NCBI GenBank assembly: GCA_015680685.1
Contig: MNCI01004786.1
Span: forward strand, 479,078 to 543,077
Reading direction: 5' to 3'
DNA from: Gnetum montanum
Lineage: Eukaryota > Streptophyta > Gnetopsida > Gnetales > Gnetaceae
DNA length: 64,000 nucleotides
Part shown: in pieces, positions 1-12,537 of the stretch
Position numbering within the stretch: position 1 is the first letter of the stretch
Layout of the letters: every line of letters begins with the position of its first letter
Notes under the pieces: generated by a model
The model's database searches: none
Seen by the model: the letters and a program-made list of their open reading frames with translations, nothing else
What the model was told of the DNA's origin: nothing
Program-made: the position numbers and the translations under genes

Positions 1-1665
1 CCTCCTTCCTTTGTTATTTCATGGCAATTCAAGTCTATATATATCTAATGCCTTGTATTGTGATGCACTTTGTCTTATTGTAGAGCCTCAGGAGCTAAAA
101 TCAATTGGAATAAAACGCAAGCTATTCGCTCTAGCTTCTCTCCAACCCCTACTTGGACTTCTCACTTCAATATTAAGTGGCTTTCCCCGACAGATGTCTT
201 CACCCTTTTGGGCATCCCGATAGCTTTATACGCCACTCCCACTACTTTATGGAATAATGTGGTGGAAAAAGTAAAACATAAAGCCTTGAAATGGGCCTCT
301 AAACCCTTATCTCTTGCAGGTAGATTTATTGTGGTGAATCACATTCTGAGTTCAACTCATGTTTACTATTCCTCCTTTATGGCTCCTTCTAAGTCTTCGT
401 TTCAGAACATCAACAAAATTCTTAGGAATTTTTTATGGGGGGATAAGGACACTCATAAAGCCTTTCATCGAGTGGCTTGGGATATTTGCACCTTGAGCAA
501 GGAACATGGAGGTTTAGGCCTCACCTCTATTGAACACCAAAGTATTCTATTGGCCTCCAAGTGGATCATCCGTTGCATGGAAGGAGATGAAGCTTGGAAG
601 ATTCTTTTTAGACATAACATATCTTCTCCTGGTATTCACCAAAGATGGGAACAAACTCATTGGAGTAATTGGATCATTAGTGGAGGGTCACATAAGATCA
701 TAGGTTCCTTTTTGTTCAAACAAATCTGGAGATGTTGGAGTCATCTTAAAGGCCATTTACAATGGAAACCCTCCGAGTTAAGCCTAACTTCTCTATCGAC
801 CCACTCTATTTGGTGGTCTCCCTTTTTTAAGAAGAATTTAGGCTGTCTTTATGATGAATTCCCTCATAGAGCCAACCGTCTTGCTGCACATAATCTCCAT
901 CACGTTGCCCAATTATTCACAGTTAGCAATGACACTGTTACCCTCTCTTGGCAACATGCCAAGGTAAAATGGGGATTTCAAAGAGAGGACACTCCCATCT
1001 ACGAACATATTAAGCATGTTCTTACAAACTTTGGTGTTCCTAGACAACAGAACAACACTCCTTGGTACGATGATTGGTTCTGGCCCGATGGCTCACCTTT
1101 GCGTTCTTTACGCAGTGCTAAAGCCAAATCTTGGTTTCACGCACCAGACTTTCAACTCTCCACCCTAAATAGACGATGGAGAATGCATCTTGAGGATCAT
1201 CAATGGAGAGCTATTTTTCATCGAATATGGACTTCCAAGGCCCAATCTAAGCATTGCTTCCTTTTTTGGTCTTTGATTCACCAAGGTCTTCTGATTGGAC
1301 ATCGGCTTCACTTCTTAGGTATCGATTATCCTAAATGCAACATTTGTCAAGCTGACGATTCCTTTGAGCATGTTTTCTGGGATTGCCCATTCTCTCGTCA
1401 AATTTGGCAATGGTGCCACTCTCTTCAAATCTTTCTTCCTAACCATGATGTCAATTTCCCTTCCTGTATTCTCAAAGATGATTATGTTAAGAAACACCTT
1501 CAGAGAGCATGGAAAATCCTTTTATATGAGCTTATCTTCTTTATCTGGAAATGTCGCTTGGATGCTTGGTATGACAATACCACTTTCACTGAATTTGACT
1601 ATGGCATGAAATGTTCTATTGCTAGCAATGTTCAACTTCAATGTCGAGAACTTACATATAGATAA
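1..1665 (+). mobile_element. L1-type LINE ORF2, C-terminal part
   Basis: An open frame from 70 to 1665 (531 codons) encodes the part of a plant L1-type ORF2 that follows the reverse transcriptase core. It starts at the conserved SGAKINWNKT stretch and passes through the LGIP and LAGRFIVVNHIL segments to HGGLGL. It ends in the zf-RVT cysteine region, C-x2-C followed by H-x3-WDC (CNICQ...EHVFWDCPF), near residues 430-460. The preceding residues (LYISNALYCDALC) lie in another frame at 11-90, so a one-base frameshift near 70-90 separates them. The catalytic YADD-type core would lie left of the window. In the autonomous element this protein nicks target DNA and reverse-transcribes the LINE RNA. 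The long uninterrupted frame suggests a fairly young copy. The LINE assignment is firm; the subfamily is not determined. Confidence 0.9.
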
Positions 1666-1755
1666 AACTTTAGCTCATAATAGACTAATGGTGAAAACTA
1701 AGTCATGGCAGCCAACCCAACATTGTTGGGACAAAAAAGCTAGGATGATGAAAGT
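1666..1755 (+). repeat. LINE 3' tail with stem-loop
   Basis: Shortly after the ORF2 stop comes a short inverted repeat, CCCAACATTGTTGGG, followed by GGACAAAAAAGCTAGGATGATGA. A closely similar tail (CCAACCCCATTTTGTTGGGAC...AGGATGATGATGAT) occurs at 48653-48703 (+), at 52430-52470 (-) and in decayed form at 53181-53225 (+). A 3' stem-loop followed by a short GAT repeat is the kind of tail that LINE proteins recognise and that SINEs share. Calling it the LINE's recognition tail is an inference from position and recurrence. Confidence 0.5.
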
Positions 1756-2667
1756 TAAAAATTGTCAACTTTAAATGTTGAACATTTCAAAATATGAAGT
1801 TGAAATAATCAAAATGAATATATCAAATCTCAATCGTTGGCATAACCTTACTTCAAAAAGTATGGAAAAACATCCTTAACGATTTGCTTTAAAATAACCT
1901 CTTACTTTGATTAAAAGAAAGTAGGCTTCAAAAGGGGGTCCAATGATTTTGTGAATACCAAAATTATATTTGGTTTGAAAGATCATAGTTGATTTTTTTT
2001 AAAAAAAACCCTAGTAATTTGAAATATTTGACAATTGCCTTGAATTAATACCTTTCTGTAGGATTCATGGGAAAATAACCAACACGAAAACTAGATCATA
2101 GATTGCTGTTTTAGTGTTTTCAATGGCGGGAGGCAACTGTATTTAAACACTGAGGTGTTTATTTAGTAGTAAGAGCCTTAGCTTTAAGATCTCCCAAAAA
2201 AAAAAATTTCCATGAAAGCAATGCCCAAAAGTTCTAAACATGAGCAAAGACTCGAATTCAGTTTCAGGAAAATGCCACTGCAAACACTATTATCTTCAGA
2301 TTACATATGAATTTCCGTAACATATTATTTTACTTCTCCATTGCAATGTAAAAATCTCCAAGAACCTTTATTGTATCAATTTAGGACGTATCTAACTGAA
2401 ATTGATGTGTTGTGTTACATTCATGGGGAGACCTGGAATGGTATGATTTATGAAACAATTTTAGTTTCAGTTATTTCTTTCCCTCCAATTTCTTAGCATA
2501 TCCTGATAGAATTAAGTTTGAACCTTGTAACTTATAAGCTGCCACAGTCAACTTTGGTTCTCTGTTTGTTTACCAATTAGTCACAAAATATGGTAATTTT
2601 TGGAAGCATGCACAAAATATGGTACAGAAAATCCAGGATGCCAGGACTAAAAATAAATTGGGATTCT
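1756..2667. other. intergenic, 3' flank of the SnRK2 gene
   Basis: AT-rich sequence without a credible reading frame or recognisable repeat. The part next to 2667 must hold the 3' UTR of the minus-strand kinase gene, but I see no clear polyadenylation signal. Confidence 0.5.
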
Positions 2668-5045
2668 TCAGAGTGCACAGACAAAGTCACCGCTGCCTTC
2701 GTCTGTGTCATCCATGTCGTCTGCATCCATGTCATAATCATCTGCATATCTGCTGAATGAAGACGAGTTCTGCAATGTGGCAACATCTGCAGCAACTCTG
2801 GCCTCATTCAAAATTCTAGTTATGTCTTCCAAGTTCTGTGGGGAGTTTCCAGGATCATTGTGCAAATAGTTGCTCTCTGCTTCCTCTGCCAATTCCCCAG
2901 GCAGATTCGTCAGGAACCATACATGATTCCTTATATCATCCATCGTTATCCTCTGCCCAACAAGCCCACCAAAATTATTGTGTAATACATCTAATTTTTA
3001 ATGTGCTTTACATAATATGTAGAAATTAGTTCTCCTATACTTGAACTTCTAAATTCTATCCCATCAACATGGGTTGTTAGGCCACAATGTTAAAAGTCTT
3101 GATTATGCCTATCATATTATTCAACCAGATTAAAAATGCAGGCTGAAAAATTTAAGCAGTACTCAATAGGATATTCATCACCATCACAGTATCACAAGCC
3201 ATAAGAGTTCACCCAAAAACATGATCCTTAAAGTACATGACAGTACATTACAGTGTCCAAATCCTAAATCTTGTCAAGGTCCGCATCTTGTCCAATTGCT
3301 AAGTTTCCAACATTCGATGATCTACAGGGTTGAAAACTGCCCTCAAGTTTAATATCTTTTAAGTCTCAAGTTTTAAACTATGCAATAATAAGTTCTTTAA
3401 TTTCCTTGTCTGCACAAACTAGGACATCGATGAGCCACTTGTTTCATGATTGTGGTGCTAAATGATATGTAAGAACCTCTAGGAGTTAAAGCATACCTTG
3501 GCAGGATTTGTCACAAAAATTCCGGACAGAAGATGCTTACATTCATCGGATACGTGCACGTAATCAGGTATAGAGTATTGCCCGTTCAGGATCCTCTGCA
3601 AGGTCCACGCAACAAAAATTTTAAAACTTTTTTCAGCAACTTCCTTTACTTGCTTTTTATTTTTTACTGGGTTAAAGGTCTGCCGAAATTATTCATACCG
3701 AGAGTGTTTTTTTGAAATTTCTTGGGTCGTCTGGATCCTCAAAAGGGTAAGCTCCCACCAGCATGACATACAGAGTCACCCCGCATGACCACACGTCTGC
3801 AATCTATAAAGAAACACCTTTCTAAATTTTCAAGACCATGGAAATACTGGATCAATTCCATTTCAAAAATTTAAGATGAATTTGGTGATTTTACCTTGCC
3901 ATCGTATCGGTTTTTAGAGAGCACTTCCGGGGCAATGTATGCAGGAGTTCCTACTGTGGATTTCGGTTGGGAGTGCAGCAAGGAGGACTGTAAATGTAAC
4001 CAATGATTTAGTCAGAAATTAATGGCTGAAAATTGCAGAGATGAAATAGAAGGATCTATAAAAAAATAGACTGCCTTGGAATAGCCAAAATCACAGATTT
4101 TGAGACGAGGAGCATGACTTCCATCCAGCAATGTGTTCTCCAGCTTCAGATCCCGATGGCATATTTGCTGCAAATGCATAGGCAATTTTTAAAAGCCTTG
4201 GAAAGTCCCAAGACATCGAATTTTATCATACCATTTTGCATTAATTTCAGTTTTCAATTCCTCTCTGGATTATTTCAGTCCTAAAATCGGTGGCTGATAT
4301 AGGCAAACCTACATCAGAGCTTACCATGGAATGACAGTAACTCACACCAGATATGAGCTGCTGAAAGAAAAACCTAGCCTGCAAAATTAAAATCTTACAG
4401 AAATCAACAAAACCCACAACTTAAAACCATCAGCCAATCAAAGTAAAGACCAAATTCCTAGATCAGGTCACCAGCCAATCAAAAAATAATGATTAAGGCC
4501 TCTGACTCCACATAAACCATGAAGCTTCAATTTGCAAGAATAACCTAATATGTGTATACTCTATACCTCATCCTCACTGAATCTCCCTGCATTACATATC
4601 CTTTCTTATAGCTCTCCCCCTGCTGCATATTCCATCAAAATGGCCAAGTGGGTGGGTGTCAAAAGCACCTAACATCATGACACAAAACACCAACAGAATC
4701 AAACACATGAAAATTATCGACTCCCACAATACTACTTCATGGTTTGGCTGGACATAGCACTGTGTTCCCCCACCTCCTTGAAACGGACAATGTTAGGATG
4801 TCTAAGAGCTCTGTGATTAATGATTTCTCTCTTCACATTTTCATCAATCTACACAACACAAACCCACCAAAATTTGTGATAAATAAATGTGAAAAAAAAA
4901 ACATTTATTAAAAACTGACCATTACCTTGTTCCCACGCTCAATATACTTGACTGCAACGAGCTCCTTAGTCTTCCTATCCCTGACCAATCTAGCGACACC
5001 AAATTTCCCATACCCAATATCCTTAACCAATTCATATCTTTCCAT
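2668..5045 (-). pseudogene. SnRK2 protein kinase (subclass III-like) with a nonsense codon
   Basis: Nine exons on the minus strand: 5045-4926, 4848-4774, 4668-4567, 4378-4325, 4167-4075, 3987-3895, 3803-3699, 3595-3497 and 2952-2668. Each ends on a codon boundary, giving 341 codons before the TGA. Kinase landmarks are all present: the glycine loop GYGKFGVA, the lysine in [18 protein letters not shown], the activation loop with [14 protein letters not shown], and [16 protein letters not shown]. The acidic tail ends in DADDMDDTDEGSGDFVCAL. It resembles the ABA-box tail of SnRK2.2/2.3/2.6 (OST1), which binds PP2C phosphatases in abscisic acid signalling. Nine exons is the usual SnRK2 number. Intron 5 has a GC donor (AAG|GCAGTC). 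One codon in exon 3, after GGEL, is TAA (4608-4606) where the family has Phe or Tyr, so translation would stop at residue 79, before the catalytic loop. Everything else is intact, so this is a very recent pseudogene, a rare allele or a sequencing error. Confidence 0.92.
4606..4608 (-). other. in-frame TAA stop in SnRK2 exon 3
   Basis: The minus-strand reading is GAG CTA TAA GAA AGG ATA, giving GEL-stop-ERI. The family has an aromatic residue here (GELFERI or GELYERI), so a single TAT-to-TAA change explains it. The reading frame before and after the codon is otherwise continuous through correct splice sites. Confidence 0.9.
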
Positions 5046-5517
5046 TTTCTCTACAAACCCTTGACGCCTGGCACAAATTTCCCAAACCCAAATAAACAAT
5101 CCCAGCTTCAACCCACAACGGTGAGAAGGCTAAAAATTAAAATCCAGCATCTAAACCAGCATAAAACAGCAAGGAAGGCAAACTGTTCCTGCTGGAACCG
5201 ACAACCGTGAGAAGCCTAAAAGCCAACCTTAGAACCAGCTTAAAGCAGGAGGGGAAGACACACTTGTTTAAATATGCATGAATCTTAAGAATCTTAGTGG
5301 GCTGACGCCTGTCACACCTCAAATTCCACGTACATTCACATGTTCAATCGAGAACCCCAAGGGAATCTATGTATGCAAAGGTGAACAACCACTGTTCCAG
5401 TGGCAACATGGTGCTTGAACGAATCCAGTGTTCCAATTCTTTTTCCAAGCTCTGAAACCCCTCCCACCAAAAACAAATAAATAGAGGACCAGTTACCCCA
5501 ACAAAAAACACACAGTA
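5046..5517 (-). promoter_or_regulatory. proximal upstream region of the SnRK2 gene
   Basis: This 472-bp stretch lies between the kinase start codon (ATG at 5045-5043) and the left end of an inserted LTR element, so it should hold the 5' UTR and core promoter. It contains an imperfect direct duplication: about 70 bp around 5110-5170 (ACAACGGTGAGAAGGCTAAAA...) recur around 5198-5260 (ACAACCGTGAGAAGCCTAAAA...). I see no unambiguous TATA box. The rest of the original promoter now lies beyond 11552. Confidence 0.45.
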
Positions 5518-6103
5518 TGTGAGAGATGTCCCAGAGTGGTGGTTCTCTTGGGCTCTCCCCATGGTTCGGGGGGCCATGGAACACTCTGAGGCATCCTCGG
5601 GTGACTCTCAAGTGTTAGAAAACCCACCCTGGCTTGGTGGTACCAAGCTAGCAACAGGACACCCTCATGTTGCAACTCTCTTCTAAGTCCTCTTCATTCC
5701 CCCTCTTCTCCGTGGAGAACTACATGGCCCTGATTCTACAACGGTTGTAGATATGTAGGCAGCCAAGACTGGATAGTTTTGGTGCTGTGCCAGGCTGCAC
5801 CTTGTACCAGATCGTGAGGGATTTGGGGGTGAGGCACCTTCCCTTGTAGGTGCATCGTTTCCCCTCCCACCGATGTGGTCTACAAGGTTGTGTGTATGCT
5901 TGTTTGCTTGGTCCTCGTTTTAGAGTTTGGTTATCCTCAATGTTGTGCATGGTCATGTACGTTAAGAAGCTGTGCTTCTGCTTGCACTCACTCGTGAGAT
6001 GCTTGCTTGCTTGAGGCGTATTCCCCAGGTCTTCCGCCCCAGATCCATTGGATCTTCGTGAATTCCTTGGGGTGCTGGACAATGTGGGGGCAACGTTGTT
6101 ACA
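5518..6103 (+). repeat. 5' LTR of the LARD-like element
   Basis: 586 bp, starting TGTGAGAGATGTCC and ending GTTGTTACA. It aligns throughout with 10962-11546. Confidence 0.93.
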
Positions 6104-6105
6104 GA

Positions 6106-6117
6106 TGGTATCAGAGC
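6106..6117 (+). other. primer-binding site (initiator Met tRNA)
   Basis: TGGTATCAGAGC begins two bases after the 5' LTR. It is the standard plant retrotransposon sequence complementary to the 3' end of the initiator methionine tRNA, which primes minus-strand synthesis. Confidence 0.9.
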
Positions 6118-7210
6118 ATTTTGAAATTGTGTTGGGATATGGTTGTGTTATTTGGTTGTAGATTGTTTGGTTAATGGTCCCTTCAAATTGATACCTAGGT
6201 GATCTAGGATCATATCCTTATATATTTTTGAAGAGTTGCCTGATGGCAATGTTCTCCACTCTTCATGAGGGGATAGATGAGAAATTGTGAGCAACAGATG
6301 TATGTTGCTCTCCATGAGGATATAAACGATGGCGTTGTGGTGATGTCCTCCACTTGTGTACTTGTGGTTGGACTTGTTGTGATTGTATGCAATACGGTTG
6401 AGAGGAGTTGTACTGGCAACTCAAGAATTTTGTTGCTCAAGGAGCTCCCATCTCAGGTCTCCAGTGATTCATCTGGGATGAATCGGACCGAGTCTCTGCT
6501 TCGGTTTCCACCCAGATGACATGTTTCAAGATGGCATTTGTTGACTCGTGCAGGATATGATATCCTTGGCACTCCCACTCACCCTAGATACAGTGAGTAT
6601 GGGAAAATACAAATTGGGACAAGATGGTTCCCAGGTACCTCAGGTTGGAGGTCTTTCAGACATGTGCTCTTGGTGAGCTTTGTTCTAGGTGAACTAAGAC
6701 CGTTGCCAGTAGACTTTGTACATTCGTGTTTGCGATTGTATGTTTGTCTATTTTTGTATGTGTGTCTTCTTGGTTGCGCTTTCAAATTCTGCATGTGTGT
6801 TATCATGGTTGCGTCTATCGTTCGTAACACAAGGCTTAAATGTTTTACGTGGTATGATGACTTATTGTTGGGAATGTTGAGGATGCAGTGATTGTTTGTG
6901 TCATCCCAAAGCCAAATGGTTGTTGTCTTGTTTGACAACTTCTTGTGCATGAGGCATGATTGCCCTTATTGTAGGTCCTTGCGAGTGTGCTCCTTTGTTG
7001 AGCTGGTGGTGTTGCCCTTTGGGCTTGTGGCATCACTATTTTGATTGGTGACATTTCTTGGTCACTTTGATTCGAAGACTATTGGTGTGGGTCATCCTAT
7101 TGTTGGTTCTTGTTGAGACCTCACCTTGTTTGATGAGAGTCTTCTTGTGAAAGCATCCTCGGTGATGTTGCTCGTTGTTGCGAGAATTGGTTTGATGCAA
7201 ACTTGTTGTT

Positions 7211-7477
7211 NNNNNNNNNNNNNNNNNNNNNNNNNNNNNNNNNNNNNNNNNNNNNNNNNNNNNNNNNNNNNNNNNNNNNNNNNNNNNNNNNNNNNNNNNN
7301 NNNNNNNNNNNNNNNNNNNNNNNNNNNNNNNNNNNNNNNNNNNNNNNNNNNNNNNNNNNNNNNNNNNNNNNNNNNNNNNNNNNNNNNNNNNNNNNNNNNN
7401 NNNNNNNNNNNNNNNNNNNNNNNNNNNNNNNNNNNNNNNNNNNNNNNNNNNNNNNNNNNNNNNNNNNNNNNNNNNNN
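7211..7477. other. assembly gap (267 N)
   Basis: A run of N inside the interior of the LARD-like element. Nothing can be said about its content. Frames that cross it are artefacts. Confidence 0.99.
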
Positions 7478-10400
7478 ATTTGTCCTAGACCCTACAGATA
7501 TTGGGCTAGCAGATGGCATGAAATGGTATCCTTGGCCATGTCGGATACTGATGGCCCAGGAGTGGCCAATGCAATGAGGTCCCACTATGGCAGGATGGTG
7601 GATACTCAGTTAGTGTGTTTCATTATTCGATCGTTGCGTTCATGTCTCGAATCGTTTTTGTTCGAGGTTACCCGTGCAGTGGGTTCAGTGCGACGGTAGA
7701 TCATGAATCTTTTGAGACAGTGGTGCAATGACAGATGATCGTTTATGCTTCGTGACATAGACAGGTTTTTCTCAAAACAGCATGGTTCTTTCTTGGTATG
7801 CTCTTGGTGGCCTAAACCTTCTAACCTAGGAAGGGTTTGGGTAGTTTTTCCTATAGCCTTTTAAGCTTGGGTAGCATTCCCAAATACCATGTATGTTCCC
7901 ATATATGAATGTAATCCGATCCTCGAGTGTGTGAAAGGTATCCTTGTGATATTCTCGATCCTGTTGTATGCACACACAAGTGCTGGATGTATTGCCTATG
8001 TGACTTAGTTGTCTCCTGGTTGTAAGCCTATGCCACACACTGTGACAAGGCCAAGCTTGATGTATGGTGTTTTCCTGGTGCTTGTTTTAAAGAGCCCTTG
8101 CTATAATGTTGTAAATGGCCTTTGTGCTTTGATGTATACTTCTACTGAAAACCTCATGAGAAATGCTTTAGTTGTGATACGGTGTTGTAACGAACAGACC
8201 AGGGCATGTCCTTGCCTAGTATGCTCTTGAACTGGTGCCATGTATTCTTGATGATGTTGGCATGCCTGGATGGTGTATGCTTGGTGAACGTCCTTGAGAC
8301 AGGACAAATCTTGGGAACACATTTTCTTGTGTTCCTAGACTGGCAAAGATCTTGCCCACAGTTGATCGATGGTGACTAAAATTCAAATTAATGTGATATC
8401 TAGCGGTGGATTTGAGTCGAGTTCTGGGTATTGGTGCCTAGACTCACTCTTCCATGTTGGATGTGATCGTGGAGCAGCTGTCTAAACGTTGGGATGGTGG
8501 TCCATCCTTGAATATATGATGTTACAGATACAGAATTGTGATTTCTCTTGGTGGCCTTGCTTGGTGGGATTGAATGTGCTCGAAACACTTGAGCTGATGC
8601 TCTCATGATTGGGGGTTTCTAATGATTGGTGCATGTTGGTGGGCTCTCGTGACTAATTTCTTTTGGTGCTTTGGAGAGCTATGATGCGCTCTCACAGACT
8701 AGGACTTATTGGTGCGTTTGTTGTCTATGGTGTGATTCCGTGATTGGGGACTCATTGTGCCTAATAGGCTATGGTGTCTTGCTGAATTTTCCCGTGTACT
8801 TGTCCCTTATGTACACTGATGTATCACACAGTCTCTCCCGGATGTATTGTCCCATGTCTCTGGTGCGAGGTAATTCATGTTGGTGTTCTGATCTCCCTAG
8901 TGGGATAGCAGAGTTGATCATGAGGGATCATTCTCCATTTCAATGGATGCCCTCTTCAGTTCCTGAAATAATAAGACAGGTGGTATTGAGACGGTTGTCT
9001 CCTATAAGTAGTTGATGTTTGGGACTTATTCCTAGCTATGGTCCCATGTTTGTGAACTCGTGGGGCTTGTTCTTAGAGATAGAATGTTGTTACCCTGGTG
9101 AGATTCATGAAACCTCCTTTGTGAGGTCATGTTGTTGATGTAAATTAAAGATACATATTGCTCTTCGTGTAAGCAAGGCATGATATTGTGTACTCTCAGT
9201 TTTGGGATCTTTAGAGGAACTTCCTTGTTTGGGGTTCTCTGGTAGACCATCCTTATTGTAAGCCCTTCGGGGATAAATCGTTTTGTGTTTGAGTTGTAAA
9301 TGATGTTGATGAAAGCCCATTCCATGTAAAACTATCTTGAGGACCTGGTCCTCCTATGGGCAAGATGTTGTTGCGAACTTGTGTCTGTTGTTCGGGGTTG
9401 AGTGATAATAGTTAGTGGTGCGGCCTTGTCCACCACAAATTGATGTAAATGGGCTTGACTGGGATGTATGAAACAAAATCCAAATCTCCCAAGATGAAAC
9501 AGAAATCCCTCTTGATCAAAGGGATGAATTGCTTGGTATCTCAAGTTGTTCTCAAGGGGAAAATCGAAATTGGGTAAGACTTGTGAACCCATGTCTCCCC
9601 TCAGTTGGTGACAATTCCACGATATGGTTCTATTGGCTAAATTGACTACTTGGGCGTGTATGATGGGTAAGGTGTAGCTGGGCTGTTATACTTACCTATG
9701 GAAGAAACCTCCCAAAGAGGATCCTTCCTGCAAGTGCAAAATCTATTGAACAGCGTTGATCGTGAGACTGGCAGTCGTTCTTGAAATAGTGGGGAAATGC
9801 AAATTCTAAGAACGTTGATGTTCCTCGGAGAATTCATGATCTGGTTACTCTCTAAGGTGACTCTATATTCATTCCTGGACCTAGTGTTCAGAAAATGATG
9901 CTTGTCCCATAACTTGGTGTGGGAAGGATAGCTTGCATGTGGCAATGTGGGTGATCCTTCTCCATGAATGGGATATTATGCTTGCATTTGATGGTGTGCT
10001 TATGGCTGATATGAGACAGGTGATGGAGGATTGTCATGGGGTTGGTTGCCCAATTGACCCTCCCTTGTTCTAACATTCGAGCAGGCATTCTCGATGTTGG
10101 ACAATCATAAGAGTTGTTGTTGATAGTTGGGGCTTGTTGTATGTTAGCCTCTTGGAGACATTTCCAAACAAATTTTTGGATTGGAATACTATGGAATGAT
10201 GAATGATGAATTGAGGCATGCGATGCTGGTGTCTACAGAAAGCAAGGTCAAGCTCAAAGATCTGCTCTTGTACCTTGTTTGTAAGGGAGAACATGCTTGA
10301 CTCCCTTCATACCAGCTTGAACAAACATGATGAGGAAAAGAGAATGCGCATGGTACCGATGCATGTGGAATCAGTGCTTAGATGGTTGCATTGGTGAGAC

Positions 10401-10950
10401 CCCATGGGTCTCGATGCGAGTAGCAGAACATGGAGTTCTGGCAAGCATGAGTTGCTTGCGGAGACATAGCTCTTAGAAGCATGTCCTCCCTCTCGGTGTG
10501 ATGTTCCCAAGTCCCTCACCATGGGTATTGGCCCTAGTGAGCCCTCAAAAAAAAATCAATGGGTGTTGAGATGCCATTCACAGAGGAACTCGGTGGGACT
10601 TGTGGAAGAGGAGCTGTCTTCTTGCATAAGTGTGGGCTTATGCAAGAAGATATGTCTCTAGACCCTCAGAAGGGACGGATCTAGGGGATGCCTTAGAGAT
10701 GTTGGCCCTTTGGGTTGGACTCTCCTGCTTGTATAGAGAAGGGAAGTCTTGGGCTTCCTCCAATTGCCCTTGCGTTTCATGCAAGGCATTGGATGGAAGG
10801 ACGTATTAGGTGTTGGGGTTGGTACCTTCCTTCAAGCCTGGCGTCTAAGGAGTTGATGGATCCCCGGAATTGACGGAGTTTCCGAACCCATGTAGAAGTG
10901 TATACTCGAAGCTATCCTAGGCTCCGCTCCAAGGACGTCGCTTCTTTATG

Positions 10951-10961
10951 TGGGGGAGGAT
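10951..10961 (+). other. polypurine tract
   Basis: TGGGGGAGGAT lies immediately left of the 3' LTR, where plus-strand synthesis is primed in LTR retrotransposons. Confidence 0.75.
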
Positions 10962-11546
10962 TGTGAGAGATGTCCTAGAGTGGTGGTTCTCTTGGGCTCT
11001 CCCCATGGTTTGAGGGCCATGGAACACTCTAAGGCGCCCTCGGGTGACTCTCATGTGTTAGAAAACCCACCCCGGCTTGGTGGTACCAAGCTAGCAACAG
11101 GACACCCTCTTGTTGCAACTCTCTTCTAAGTCCTCTTCATTCCCCCTCTTCTCCATGGAGAACTACATGGCCCTGATTCTACGGCGGTCGTAGATATGTA
11201 GGCAGCCAAGATTGGATAGTTTTGGTGCGGTGCCAGGCCGCACCTTGTACCAAATCGTGAGGGATCTGGGGGTGAGGCACCTTCCCTTGTAGGTGCATCA
11301 TTTCCCCTCCCACCGATGTGGTCTACAAGGTTGTGTGTATGCTTGTTTGCTTGGTCCTCGTTTTGGAGTTTGGTTATCCTCAATGAGGTGCATGGTCATG
11401 TACGTTAAGAAGCTGTGCTTCTGCTTGCACTCCCTCGTGAGATGCTTGCTTGCTTGAGGCGTATTCCCTAGGTCTTCTGCCCCAGATCCATTGGATCTTC
11501 ATGAATTCCTTGGGGTGCCAGGCAACGTGAGGGCAACGTTGTTACA
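10962..11546 (+). repeat. 3' LTR of the LARD-like element
   Basis: 585 bp, matching 5518-6103 with scattered, mostly transition differences. It is followed by the target-site duplication CAGTA. Confidence 0.93.
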
Positions 11547-12537
11547 CAGTAGCCTTCTTTCATCTAATCCCAAAGGTCCGCGGCCCAGCCTTCACTTTGA
11601 AATCTTACTTTTTCCAAATCCATTAACAGAAGCAAGCAATCTGATCTTCTGCTCGTTTTTTTCCCTTTTAATGCTGTCTCCTTTTCAGTTCATTATTGGG
11701 CACCATGTGTCAATTCATTACAGAGCACCATGTGTCCAGAAACCTCTTGACTGTCGAGGAGGCACCTCGTTACCAAGCTTTTAGATGGGCCATTTAAAGA
11801 AATTCTCTTTACTTGGAAAGACCGTGAAATGCAGCGTAGATTTCATTCGTGGATTTAGAGTATTTCAGAATCATACCTCTGAACGCCTTGGAAGCAAAGC
11901 CACCTGTATCTGCACTCCAAGAAAAATATGCCACTTTTAAAGTCTACCCAGGAATACACATAATAATAAAGCATTGTTTTTGTCATTTCCTCTCTCACTC
12001 CCTTCCTGTTTCATCAGTCTCTAATTGCCTGTCTTGTGCAGCAAATTATGTTTGCTGGTTTTAAAGTTGACTCAGGCAGATTAAATGCATTTTGCAGAAG
12101 CACTTGGGATTATTACGCATCATCCCCTGGCTGCTAAGTTATGGTCTAATTTGAAATCCAACTTGTGCCATTTTCACTGCTGAGTGGGATGTACCGTCCA
12201 TTATATCTAGAATTTACGAGGACAGATTACGAGAAGGACAGATATTATATAGTTTGTCAAAGGATTTGTCCTACGCTTTACATAGAGTTGGCATTATCTG
12301 ATTCTGTTATATTTTTGCCATCGGTGCGAGCACGCTTCGAATTCCACAAATGTCACTAAGCTTGGGCAGGGTACAGACAGTCCACTATTAACAATGTGGC
12401 TGTCGTGACCATTAAAAGGCTGACCCTGATGATATATGATTACGATATATTTAAGTTTGGATGCACCACCAAGAAGCAACAAAAACATTTATTAATATTG
12501 TATGTGACATAATGATAATAATGCATAGTTGACTTGA

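Larger units (their letters stand above)
5518..11546 (+). mobile_element. complete non-coding LTR retrotransposon (LARD-like)
   Basis: Two direct repeats (5518-6103 and 10962-11546) start TGTGAGAGATG and end GTTGTTACA. They are flanked by the 5-bp target-site duplication CAGTA (5513-5517 and 11547-11551). A primer-binding site follows the left LTR and a polypurine tract precedes the right one. The 4.86-kb interior has no long reading frame on either strand and no visible gag, protease, RT or integrase motif. This is the architecture of a large retrotransposon derivative (LARD) that must borrow proteins from a partner. The LTRs differ at roughly 30-35 positions by eye (5-6%), so the insertion is not recent. 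A 267-bp N gap lies inside, so a short coding piece could be hidden there. The element sits directly upstream of the SnRK2 gene, in the opposite orientation. Confidence 0.9.

Noticed and set aside
3690-3705. A possible frameshift at the end of SnRK2 exon 7.
   Set aside because: Careful reading gives ACA CTC TCG|GTATGA, which keeps the frame; the exon is 105 bp as expected.
6210-10522. Many frames of 60-125 codons on both strands inside the LARD-like element.
   Set aside because: None shows a domain, they overlap one another on opposite strands, and some cross the N gap.
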